Assembly: GCA_946886875.1 (NCBI GenBank)
Contig: CAMPJN010000148.1
Span: forward strand, 1 to 8,523
Length of the DNA stretch: 8,523 nucleotides
Direction of reading: 5' to 3'
Source: an uncultured Pseudomonas sp.
GTDB taxonomy: Bacteria; Pseudomonadota; Gammaproteobacteria; Pseudomonadales; Pseudomonadaceae
This document shows positions 1 through 8,523 of this stretch, in pieces. Numbering within the stretch: the stretch's first letter is position 1; the number at the start of each line of letters is the position of its first letter. The position numbers and the translations under genes were made by a program. Under the pieces are notes generated by a model, which made no database searches, was not told where the DNA came from, and saw only the letters and a list, made by a program, of their open reading frames with translations.

Positions 1-1735
1 TGCTGCGTTCCGGCTCGACCAACTGTTGCGCCAGGTTGGCCAGATGCGCCAGGCGTAGGTCGCCAGCGCCGAGCGAAGCGAACAGGTCTTCGCTGTTTTT
101 CAGGTTGGCCTTCTCCGCCAGCTTGTCGAAATCCACATGGGGCAGACCTAGGCGCAGCAGTTCCCGTTCGAGCAGGGACTTGCCGGCGGCAACGTTCTGA
201 TCGCGATCCTGCAGCTTGAACCAGTGGACGATCTTCGCCCGCGCCCGTGAGGTGGTGACGTAGCCGAGGTTGGAGTTCAGCCAGTCGCGGCTCGGCACGC
301 CGTGCTTGCTGGTGATGATCTCTACCTGCTCGCCGGTTTGCAGGCTGTAGGTCAGCGGCACGATGCGCCCGTTGATCTTGGCGCCGCGGCAGTTATGGCC
401 GATCTCGGTGTGCACCCGGTAGGCGAAATCCAGTGGCGTGGCGCCCTTGGGCAGGTCGATGGCGTGGCCGTCCGGGGTGAACACATAAACCCGATCCGGT
501 TCGATGTCGACGCGCAGTTGCTCGGCCAGACCGCCAATATCGCCCAGCTCCTCGTGCCATTCCAGTACCTGGCGCAGCCAGGAGATTTTCTCTTCGTAAT
601 GGTTGGAGCCGGATTTGACGTCGGTGCCTTTGTAGCGCCAGTGGGCGCAAACGCCCAGCTCGGCTTCCTCGTGCATGGCGTGGGTGCGGATCTGTACTTC
701 CAGCACCTTGCCGCCCGGGCCGAGTACCGCGGTGTGCAGCGAGCGGTAGCCGTTTTCCTTAGGGTTGGCGATGTAGTCGTCGAACTCCTTGGGAATGTGC
801 CGCCACAGGGTATGCACGATGCCAAGCGCGGTGTAGCAATCGCGCATCTCCGGCACCAGTACGCGCACCGCGCGCACGTCGTAGATCTGGCTGAACTGCA
901 GGCCTTTCTTCTGCATTTTCCGCCAGATCGAATAGATGTGTTTGGCCCGCCCGCTGATATCGGCCTTGACCCCGGTGGCTTCCAGTTCCAGGCGCAGATG
1001 GCTCATCACTTCGTTGATGTACTGCTCGCGATCCAGGCGGCGCTCATGCAGCAACTTGGCGATCTGTTTGTATTGCTCAGGCTCCAGGTAGCGGAACGAC
1101 AGGTCCTCGAGCTCCCACTTGATATGGCCGATGCCCAGGCGATGGGCCAGGGGTGCATAGATGTCGAAGACCTCGCGCGCCACACGCTGACGCTTCTCGT
1201 CGTCGGCATGCTTGACCGCGCGGATCGCGCAGGTGCGCTCGGCCAGCTTGATCAAGGCGACGCGCACGTCGTCGACCATCGCCACCAGCATCTTGCGCAG
1301 GTTTTCCACCTGGGCCTGGGAGCCGAGCACCAGGGAATCGCGCGGGTTGAGGCTGGCGCTGATCGCCGCCATACGCAGCACGCCATCGACCAGCTTGGCC
1401 ACCACCGCGCCAAAGCGCTGATGCACCGCGGCCAGGGTCACCTTGCCCTCGCGCACGCCACGGTAGATCACCGCGGCGACCAGCGAATCCTGATCGAGCT
1501 TGAGATCGGCGAGGATCTCCGCGATTTCCAGGCCGGCGCGGAAACTGGAGGCGCCCTCACTCCACAGATTCTGCGCGGCATTGGCTTGCTGCTCGGCCTC
1601 ACGGGCAAATTCGCAAGCTTCCAGCAGGGCGTCGTGTTCGAGCGCCGGGTCGACGCTCAGCACATGAGTCAGCCAAGCCTCTAGGTTGATGCTGCCGTCG
1701 TCGTTGATCGGCTGGTGCGCTCTAACCTGAACCAT
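1..1735 (-). CDS. relA: RelA, ribosome-dependent (p)ppGpp synthetase (partial, C-terminus outside window)
   Basis: RelA transfers pyrophosphate from ATP to GTP or GDP when uncharged tRNA sits in the ribosomal A site, giving the stringent-response alarmone. The first 578 codons are visible; the family is about 745 residues, so roughly 170 C-terminal residues (zinc-finger/RRM and ACT regions) lie beyond position 1. Residues about 40-160 correspond to the HD hydrolase fold, but the HDxxED signature is replaced by YRGVREG (91-97), as expected for a synthetase-only RelA. The synthetase domain (about 235-355) carries EFDD at 317-320, the acidic motif typical of RelA (SpoT has RFKD), and EVQIRT with the probable catalytic Glu346. 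A TGS domain spans about 413-476, with His442 in the position expected to contact the tRNA 3' end. The start ATG at 1735 begins MVQVRAHQP and has GGAAGG about 8 bases upstream. It lies 220 bp downstream of rlmD, same strand. Confidence 0.97.
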   Translation of the reverse strand, partial: MVQVRAHQPINDDGSINLEAWLTHVLSVDPALEHDALLEACEFAREAEQQANAAQNLWSEGASSFRAGLEIAEILADLKLDQDSLVAAVIYRGVREGKVTLAAVHQRFGAVVAKLVDGVLRMAAISASLNPRDSLVLGSQAQVENLRKMLVAMVDDVRVALIKLAERTCAIRAVKHADDEKRQRVAREVFDIYAPLAHRLGIGHIKWELEDLSFRYLEPEQYKQIAKLLHERRLDREQYINEVMSHLRLELEATGVKADISGRAKHIYSIWRKMQKKGLQFSQIYDVRAVRVLVPEMRDCYTALGIVHTLWRHIPKEFDDYIANPKENGYRSLHTAVLGPGGKVLEVQIRTHAMHEEAELGVCAHWRYKGTDVKSGSNHYEEKISWLRQVLEWHEELGDIGGLAEQLRVDIEPDRVYVFTPDGHAIDLPKGATPLDFAYRVHTEIGHNCRGAKINGRIVPLTYSLQTGEQVEIITSKHGVPSRDWLNSNLGYVTTSRARAKIVHWFKLQDRDQNVAAGKSLLERELLRLGLPHVDFDKLAEKANLKNSEDLFASLGAGDLRLAHLANLAQQLVEPERS

Positions 1736-1868
1736 CTTTTGCTACCTTCCAGAGGGTGCGCGACTGGCACACCTATAAAGTCGCCGGCTTCTATGAGTCG
1801 GTCGGTTTAACCACTTAAGGCGCAATCCCGTGCGCCCCTGCACAGCTTGTGTAGCCAGGAGCCTGTCG

Positions 1869-1892
1869 GGGCGGTAAAAAACCAAGCCGCCC
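1869..1892. terminator. Weak hairpin in the rlmD-relA gap, possible attenuator or terminator
   Basis: GGGCGG (1869-1874) can pair with CCGCCC (1887-1892) around a 12-base loop. On the minus strand the T run lies inside the loop rather than after the stem, so this is not a standard intrinsic terminator. It lies 64 bases past the rlmD stop and 134 bases before the relA start. Elsewhere in the 220-bp gap (1736-1955) I see the relA Shine-Dalgarno near its 1736 end. I see no promoter hexamer pair and no sigma-54 (GG-N10-GC) site that I would defend. Confidence 0.2.
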
Positions 1893-1955
1893 GTCATTCA
1901 TCAACCCGTTTCACCCTGCCGATCTACTGTTGTTTCTCAACCATTGCCTTTCGAG

Positions 1956-3308
1956 TTATTGCCTTTCAAACAGCGCCATCGCCTCGACATGTGCGGTCTG
2001 CGGAAACATGTCGAGAATCCCGGCCTTCTTCAAGCGATAACCTTGGCGCTGCAACTCGACACTGTCGCGCGCCAGCGTGGTCGGGTTGCAGGACACATAA
2101 AGCACGCGCTTGGCGCCCAGCGCGGCAATCTGCTTGACCACCTGCAAGGCGCCGTCGCGCGGCGGATCGAGCAACACCGCGGCGAAACCCTCGCCCAGCC
2201 AGCCTGCGTCGGCCAGCGGGTTGGACAGGTCGGCCTGGTAAAAGTGCGCGTTGCCGATAGCGTTGTTCGCGGCATTTTGCGCCGCCCGCTCGACCATCGC
2301 TTGCACCCCTTCCACCGCCACTACTTCGCGCGCCTGGCGGGCCAAAGGCAAAGCGAAATTACCCAGGCCGCAATACAAATCCAGAACCCGTTCATCCGCC
2401 GTTACTGCTAACCAGTCTAGTGCCTGAGCGACCATTGTTTCATTGACCTGGGCATTGACCTGGACGAAATCGCCGGGCCGATAGGCCAGTTGCACATCCC
2501 AGGTCGCCAGGCGATAGCCCAGGGCATCGCCGGCCACATAGGGTTGCGGCTCGGCCTCGCCTTGCAGCCATAACTGCGCATCCCGAGCCACGCAGAACGC
2601 CTGCAAACTGGCCAGGTCGGTTTCGCTCAGCGGCGCAGTATGGCGCACCAAAACCGCGCTGGCACTGCCATGAAACAGCTCGACGTGACCGATGGCCCGC
2701 GGGTTTTCCAGCTCGCCCAGTACCGCCGGCAAGCCACTCAGAATCGGCTGCAAGGGCTGTACCAGAACCGGGCACTCGCCGATGGCGATGATCTCCTGAC
2801 TGGCCGCAGCGCGAAATCCAACGTCCAGACGCTTGGCCTTGCCATCCCAACGCACGGCGATCCGCGCGCGGCGGCGATAGGCGAACGCCGGGCCGTACAA
2901 GGGTGGCGCCCATTGGTCCGGTTGGATATTGGCCAAACGGCTCAGTTGCTCGGCGAGCATGCGCTGTTTCAGCGCCAACTGATCGTCATGGGACATATGT
3001 TGCAGGCTGCAACCACCGCATACCCGGGCATGGGCGCAAGGTTCGGCAAGCCGCTCCGGGCTGGACGTGAGGATGCGCTCGACCCGCGCGTCGACCACCT
3101 TGCCATGGGCAGCCAACACCCGCGCCTCGATCTGTTCGCCAGGCAAGGCGCCGCTGACGAACCAGGTGCGACCGTCGACAAAGCCGATACCGCGACCATC
3201 GTTGGCCAAGCGTTCGATACTGAGCTTCTGCTTCTTGCCGAGCGGCACCTGAGGTGCGCGGGTGCCGCCACTGGGCTGAAAACGTAGACCGCCGTCTTTC
3301 TTAGCCAT
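1956..3308 (-). CDS. rlmD: RlmD (RumA), 23S rRNA (uracil-1939-C5)-methyltransferase
   Basis: This 450-residue protein methylates U1939 of 23S rRNA with S-adenosylmethionine. A TRAM RNA-binding domain occupies about residues 25-80. The [4Fe-4S] ligands are Cys91, Cys97 and Cys100 (C-x5-C-x2-C) plus Cys179 in GECP. The Rossmann methyltransferase domain follows, with the SAM-binding loop DLYCGLGNF at 310-318, Glu333, and DPPR at 381-384. The catalytic nucleophile is Cys407 in VSCNPT, and the proposed general base is Glu442 in HVE near the C-terminus. All key residues are intact. The full set of Fe-S cysteines and the family-typical length favour RlmD over the paralogues RlmC and TrmA. The ATG shares its A with the last base of the cysM stop (TGATG), and no Shine-Dalgarno is visible just upstream (CCCAGCAACTG), so translation is probably coupled to cysM. 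It ends in TAA. Confidence 0.96.
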   Translation of the reverse strand: MAKKDGGLRFQPSGGTRAPQVPLGKKQKLSIERLANDGRGIGFVDGRTWFVSGALPGEQIEARVLAAHGKVVDARVERILTSSPERLAEPCAHARVCGGCSLQHMSHDDQLALKQRMLAEQLSRLANIQPDQWAPPLYGPAFAYRRRARIAVRWDGKAKRLDVGFRAAASQEIIAIGECPVLVQPLQPILSGLPAVLGELENPRAIGHVELFHGSASAVLVRHTAPLSETDLASLQAFCVARDAQLWLQGEAEPQPYVAGDALGYRLATWDVQLAYRPGDFVQVNAQVNETMVAQALDWLAVTADERVLDLYCGLGNFALPLARQAREVVAVEGVQAMVERAAQNAANNAIGNAHFYQADLSNPLADAGWLGEGFAAVLLDPPRDGALQVVKQIAALGAKRVLYVSCNPTTLARDSVELQRQGYRLKKAGILDMFPQTAHVEAMALFERQ

Positions 3309-4204
3309 CAGTTGCTGGGCGCGTCGTACACGCCACTCGACAGATAACGGTCGCCGCGGTCGCAGATGATCGCCACCATCACCGCGTTCTCCACTTCCGC
3401 GGACAGCCGCAACATGGCCGCCACCGCACCGCCGGAGGACACGCCACAGAAGATGCCTTCCTCACGCGCCAGACGCCGCATCACTTCTTCGGCCTCCTGC
3501 TGACCCATATCGATCACCCGATCGACGCGCTCGGCCTGGTAGATTTTCGGCAGGTATTCCTCGGGCCAGCGGCGGATGCCCGGAATCGCCGCGCCTTCCA
3601 TCGGTTGCAGGCCGACGATCTGCACCTTCGGCGACTGCTCTTTAAGGAAGCGCGAAACGCCCATTATGGTCCCGGTGGTACCCATGGAGCTGATGAAATG
3701 GGTGATCTCGCCGCCGGTCTGCTGCCAGATTTCCGGGCCGGTGCCACGGTAGTGGGCTTCGGGGTTATCGCCATTGGCGAACTGGTCGAGCACCTTGCCC
3801 TTGCCTTCCGCCTGCATCTGCAGCGCCAGGTCGCGGGCCTCTTCCATATTGTCGACCAGGATCAGCTCGGCGCCGTAAGCGGTCATCGCCGCCTTGCGCT
3901 CGGCGGTGGAGTTGCTCGGCATGATCAGGATCATCGGGTAGCCCTTGATCGCCGCCGCCATCGCCAGGGCGATGCCGGTATTGCCCGAGGTGGCTTCGAT
4001 CAACATATCGCCCGGACGGATATCGCCACGCTGCTCGGCGCGGCCGATCATCGACAGCGCCGGACGGTCCTTCACCGAGCCCGCCGGGTTATTGCCTTCG
4101 AGCTTGACCAACAAGGTATTGGAGGTATTACCGGGCAGGCGCTGCAAACGCACCAGCGGGGTGTTGCCGACGCAATCGGCGATAGTGGGATAGTGCAGGG
4201 GCAT
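3308..4204 (-). CDS. cysM: CysM, O-acetylserine sulfhydrylase B (cysteine synthase B)
   Basis: This 298-residue PLP enzyme makes cysteine from O-acetylserine and sulfide; the CysM type can also use thiosulfate to give S-sulfocysteine. The PLP Schiff-base lysine is Lys45 in AGSVKDRPA. The substrate-binding loop TSGNTG is at 72-77, the phosphate-binding GTTGT at 175-179, and the PLP-ring serine in GVSSGG (254-259). RRWPEEYLP at 211-219 is characteristic of CysM rather than CysK. I chose the ATG at 4204, giving [18 protein letters not shown], because this matches family N-termini. The frame stays open to an ATG at 4300, but the 32 extra residues are arginine-rich and unlike any CysM. The Shine-Dalgarno is poor at 4204. 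The TGA stop overlaps the rlmD start by one base. gacS is divergent upstream. Confidence 0.96.
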   Translation of the reverse strand: MPLHYPTIADCVGNTPLVRLQRLPGNTSNTLLVKLEGNNPAGSVKDRPALSMIGRAEQRGDIRPGDMLIEATSGNTGIALAMAAAIKGYPMILIMPSNSTAERKAAMTAYGAELILVDNMEEARDLALQMQAEGKGKVLDQFANGDNPEAHYRGTGPEIWQQTGGEITHFISSMGTTGTIMGVSRFLKEQSPKVQIVGLQPMEGAAIPGIRRWPEEYLPKIYQAERVDRVIDMGQQEAEEVMRRLAREEGIFCGVSSGGAVAAMLRLSAEVENAVMVAIICDRGDRYLSSGVYDAPSN

Positions 4205-4232
4205 GGCGTCGATCGAATCCGCACGACAGGAA

Positions 4233-4319
4233 AGGCGCCTATGATAACGGCAAACCGACGAGGGCCATAATCGCCGTTCACCATGCGCGGGCTTGGGCAT
4301 AGCGGCAAAATAGGCGCCT
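4233..4319. repeat. Pair of 8-bp palindromes AGGCGCCT in the cysM-gacS divergent region
   Basis: The self-complementary octamer AGGCGCCT occurs at 4233-4240 and again at 4312-4319, with centres 79 bp apart. The flanks of the two copies differ. The first lies 28 bases before the cysM start, next to a possible minus-strand -10 (TATCAT, complement of 4241-4246). A smaller inverted pair, AACGGC (4246-4251) and GCCGTT (4273-4278), lies between them. A role as operators is only a guess: GGCGCC cores are common in GC-rich DNA. Confidence 0.3.
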
Positions 4320-4372
4320 GGTATGCCCTACCGACCATCGGTTCGAGCGCCTGGGCAAAGCCAACCACGCTA

Positions 4373-4404
4373 TTACAGATTCTGCGCCGTCGAATCGCTA
4401 CACT
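4373..4404 (+). promoter_or_regulatory. Candidate gacS promoter
   Basis: TACACT at 4399-4404 fits a sigma-70 type -10 element and would place the transcript start near 4411, about 22 bases before the GTG. The best -35-like hexamer, TTACAG (4373-4378), is 20 bases away, which is too long for an ideal spacer, so the -35 is uncertain. This is pattern matching only. Confidence 0.3.
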
Positions 4405-4432
4405 GCCGCCATGTCATCGAGGGAGGAAAACA

Positions 4433-7186
<2,754 letters not shown>

Positions 7187-7191
7187 AAACC

Positions 7192-7260
7192 GTAGCCTGG
7201 ATAAGCGCAGCGCAATCCGGGACAGCGACCCCGGACTGCACCGAGGCTTATCCGGGCTAC
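7192..7260. repeat. REP doublet (REPIN-like) downstream of gacS
   Basis: Two inverted REP units, each opening with GTAG. The left unit is 7192-7221: GTAG, stem CCTGGAT pairing with ATCCGGG, 12-base loop. The right unit, on the minus strand, runs 7260-7230: GTAG, stem CCCGGAT pairing with GTCCGGG, 13-base loop. Stems are 7 bp with G-U wobbles. The units are separated by 8 bases (7222-7229), and their outer 15 bases (GTAGCC(T/C)GGATAAGC) pair with each other, so the whole element can fold into one long hairpin. It begins 5 bases after the gacS stop. No T tract follows, so it is not a classical terminator, though it could stabilise the gacS mRNA 3' end. GTAG-headed REPs are known to be spread by RAYT transposases encoded elsewhere in the genome; none is in this window. 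Confidence 0.8.
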
Positions 7261-7270
7261 AAGAGCAGCT

Positions 7271-7316
7271 GATCGTTCCCACGTGTACGGTTCGACGCCT
7301 CGATGTGGCAACGATC
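7271..7316. repeat. Inverted repeat GATCGTTCCCAC / GTGGCAACGATC
   Basis: The left arm 7271-7282 (GATCGTTCCCAC) pairs with the right arm 7305-7316 (GTGGCAACGATC) over 12 positions with a single mismatch, around a 22-base loop. The arm resembles the ATCGTTCCCACG intergenic palindromes I know from several Pseudomonas genomes. That identification is from memory and was not searched. It lacks the GTAG head of its two neighbours, so it is a different repeat family. Confidence 0.6.
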
Positions 7317-7330
7317 AAAGTCACCCAATG

Positions 7331-7401
7331 GTAGCCCGGGTTGAGCGAAGCGATACCCGGGTATCGGCGCCCTGGGTATCGCTTCGCTCAACCCAGGCTA
7401 C
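7331..7401. repeat. REP doublet (REPIN-like) upstream of ldhA
   Basis: Arms of 31 bases (7331-7361 and the complement of 7371-7401) match at 29 positions, around a 9-base centre (7362-7370). Each arm is a REP unit: GTAG, 7-base stem, 13-base loop TGAGCGAAGCGAT, 7-base stem. The left stem is CCCGGGT with ACCCGGG; the right stem is CCTGGGT with ACCCAGG. The only two differences between the units are therefore partners in the same base pair (C-G against T-A). The element ends 54 bases before the ldhA start, so it could sit in or just upstream of the ldhA leader. Confidence 0.85.
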
Positions 7402-7455
7402 GTGCTACGGACCTGAGCTCCCCCCGCCCGGACCGAACAACCGCAAGGAACCAGC

Positions 7456-8451
7456 ATGCATATCCTGTTTTTCAGCAGCAAACCCTATGACAGTGCCAGC
7501 TTCCTCGCCGCCGAGGTCGCCCCCGGCTACCAATTGCATTTCCAGCAAGCCCGACTGAGTCCGGACAGCGCGGCGCTGGCGGCGGGTCATGAGGTGGTGT
7601 GCGCCTTTATCAACGACGATTTGTCGGCGCCGGTACTTGAACGCTTGGCGGCTGGCGGCACACGCCTGATCGCCCTGCGCTCGGCCGGCTACAACCATGT
7701 CGACCTCAAGGCCGCGCAACGCCTCGGCCTGAGCGTGGTGCGAGTACCGGAATATTCACCGCACGCCGTGGCGGAACACGCGGTGGCGCTGATTCTGTCG
7801 CTCAACCGTCGTGTGCACCGCGCTTTCAACCGGACGCGCGAGGGTGATTTCTCGCTGCACGGTCTGATTGGCTTCGATCTCTATGAGAAAAAGATCGGGG
7901 TTATCGGTGCCGGCAAGATCGGCATGGTCTTCGCCCGCATCATGGCCGGCTTCGGCTGCAGCGTGCAGGTATACGACCCACGCGAGGTAACCGGCCTGGA
8001 AGCATTCGGCGCCAGCCAGGTGCCATTAGCGCAGCTGCTTGCGCAGAGCGATATCGTCAGCCTGCATTGCCCACTGACCGAGAGCAGCCACCACCTGATC
8101 GATACCCAGAGTTTGGCGCAGATGAAGCGCGGCGTGATGCTGATCAACACCGGGCGCGGCGCCTTGATCGACACCCCGGCGCTGATCGGCGCGCTGAAAA
8201 GCGGGCAGCTCGGCTACCTCGGCCTGGATGTCTACGAGGAAGAAGCCGAGCTGTTCTTCGAGGACTGCTCCGACCTGCCCCTGCAGGACGATGTGCTCGC
8301 GCGCCTGCTGAGTTTCCCCAATGTCATAGTCACCGCCCACCAGGCTTTTCTCACCCATGAAGCGCTGGCGGCCATCGCCCGCATCACTCTCGACAACATC
8401 ACTGCCTGGGCCGCCGGCACGCCGAACAATCAGGTGCAGGTCGACGCGTGA
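7456..8451 (+). CDS. ldhA: LdhA, fermentative D-lactate dehydrogenase (NAD-dependent)
   Basis: This 331-residue cytoplasmic enzyme of the D-isomer-specific 2-hydroxyacid dehydrogenase family reduces pyruvate to D-lactate with NADH, supporting redox balance and survival when oxygen is short. The catalytic domain is formed by about residues 1-100 and 300-331. The NAD-binding domain in between has GAGKIG at 151-156 and an acidic Asp174 in VYDP, which favours NAD over NADP. The catalytic set is Arg234 (NTGRG), Glu263 (DVYEEEAE) and His295 (TAHQAFLT), matching E. coli LdhA spacing. DVYEEEAELFFED and RSAGYNHVDL are typical of LdhA rather than other 2-hydroxyacid dehydrogenases. The ATG is preceded by AAGGAA with a 5-base spacer. 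The TGA stop is followed directly by an in-frame TAG. No fumarate/nitrate regulator site was identified upstream. Confidence 0.95.
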   Translation: MHILFFSSKPYDSASFLAAEVAPGYQLHFQQARLSPDSAALAAGHEVVCAFINDDLSAPVLERLAAGGTRLIALRSAGYNHVDLKAAQRLGLSVVRVPEYSPHAVAEHAVALILSLNRRVHRAFNRTREGDFSLHGLIGFDLYEKKIGVIGAGKIGMVFARIMAGFGCSVQVYDPREVTGLEAFGASQVPLAQLLAQSDIVSLHCPLTESSHHLIDTQSLAQMKRGVMLINTGRGALIDTPALIGALKSGQLGYLGLDVYEEEAELFFEDCSDLPLQDDVLARLLSFPNVIVTAHQAFLTHEALAAIARITLDNITAWAAGTPNNQVQVDA

Positions 8452-8478
8452 TAGCATTCGCGCTGATCTGGAGGAACC

Positions 8479-8523
8479 ATGGCCGAACACGACTTTCGCT
8501 ACAACCTGCTCAACCCCGAACAC
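8479..8523 (+). CDS. Start of an unidentified ORF, cut by the window edge
   Basis: An ATG at 8479 preceded by GGAGGA (8470-8475) opens a frame that stays open for the 15 codons visible (MAEHDFRYNLLNPEH). The gap to the ldhA stop is only 27 bases on the same strand, so co-transcription with ldhA is likely. I do not recognise the family from this much sequence. Support rests on the strong ribosome-binding site and the position alone. Confidence 0.6.
   Translation, partial: MAEHDFRYNLLNPEH

Noticed and set aside
302..1684. Long open frame on the plus strand opposite relA (460 codons)
   Set aside because: It is fully antisense to a clearly identified relA, its translation resembles no family, and such frames are usual opposite GC-rich genes.
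2640..3287. Plus-strand open frame opposite rlmD
   Set aside because: It is antisense to an intact rlmD with all catalytic residues, and it has no supporting ribosome-binding site or family resemblance.
4205..4300. N-terminal extension of cysM to an ATG at 4300
   Set aside because: The added 32 residues are unlike any CysM N-terminus, and the ATG at 4204 gives the family-typical length of about 298.
7192..7260. First palindrome as an intrinsic terminator of gacS
   Set aside because: There is no T-rich tract after the stem on either strand, and the REP-unit structure explains the palindrome better.
7283..7558. Plus-strand frame running through the second palindrome into ldhA
   Set aside because: Much of its translation is repeat DNA, and it overlaps the well-supported ldhA start in another frame.

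Overview
The window reads as a core chromosomal segment of a Pseudomonas (Gammaproteobacteria). The reasons are the high-GC codon use, the close match of every protein to its Pseudomonas family, the gene order ldhA - gacS - cysM - rlmD - relA, and the intergenic palindromes that begin with GTAG. I cannot name the species.

Layout: positions 1-1735 hold the first 578 codons of relA on the minus strand (ppGpp synthetase, cut by the window edge). After a 220-bp gap come rlmD (23S rRNA m5U1939 methyltransferase, 1956-3308, minus) and cysM (O-acetylserine sulfhydrylase B, 3308-4204, minus). cysM is upstream, and its stop overlaps the rlmD start by one base. A 228-bp divergent region (4205-4432) separates cysM from gacS on the plus strand (4433-7186, GTG start), a tripartite hybrid sensor kinase. 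The next 269 bp (7187-7455) is largely filled by three imperfect palindromes: two REP doublets (REPIN-like, 7192-7260 and 7331-7401) with an unrelated inverted repeat (7271-7316) between them. Then come ldhA (fermentative D-lactate dehydrogenase, 7456-8451, plus) and the first 15 codons of an unidentified ORF (8479 onward).

The genes do not form one pathway. RelA and GacS are both global regulators: RelA raises (p)ppGpp in amino-acid starvation, and GacS drives the Gac/Rsm post-transcriptional cascade through GacA. CysM, RlmD and LdhA are housekeeping enzymes. The minus-strand cysM-rlmD pair looks co-translated, while relA probably has its own start signals in the 220-bp gap.

I found no mobile-element gene, CRISPR array, tRNA or rRNA gene, and no convincing new biological system. 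The points most worth a second look are the REP doublets, where two substitutions compensate each other within each REP stem, and a receiver-like domain in GacS that lacks the phospho-acceptor signature.
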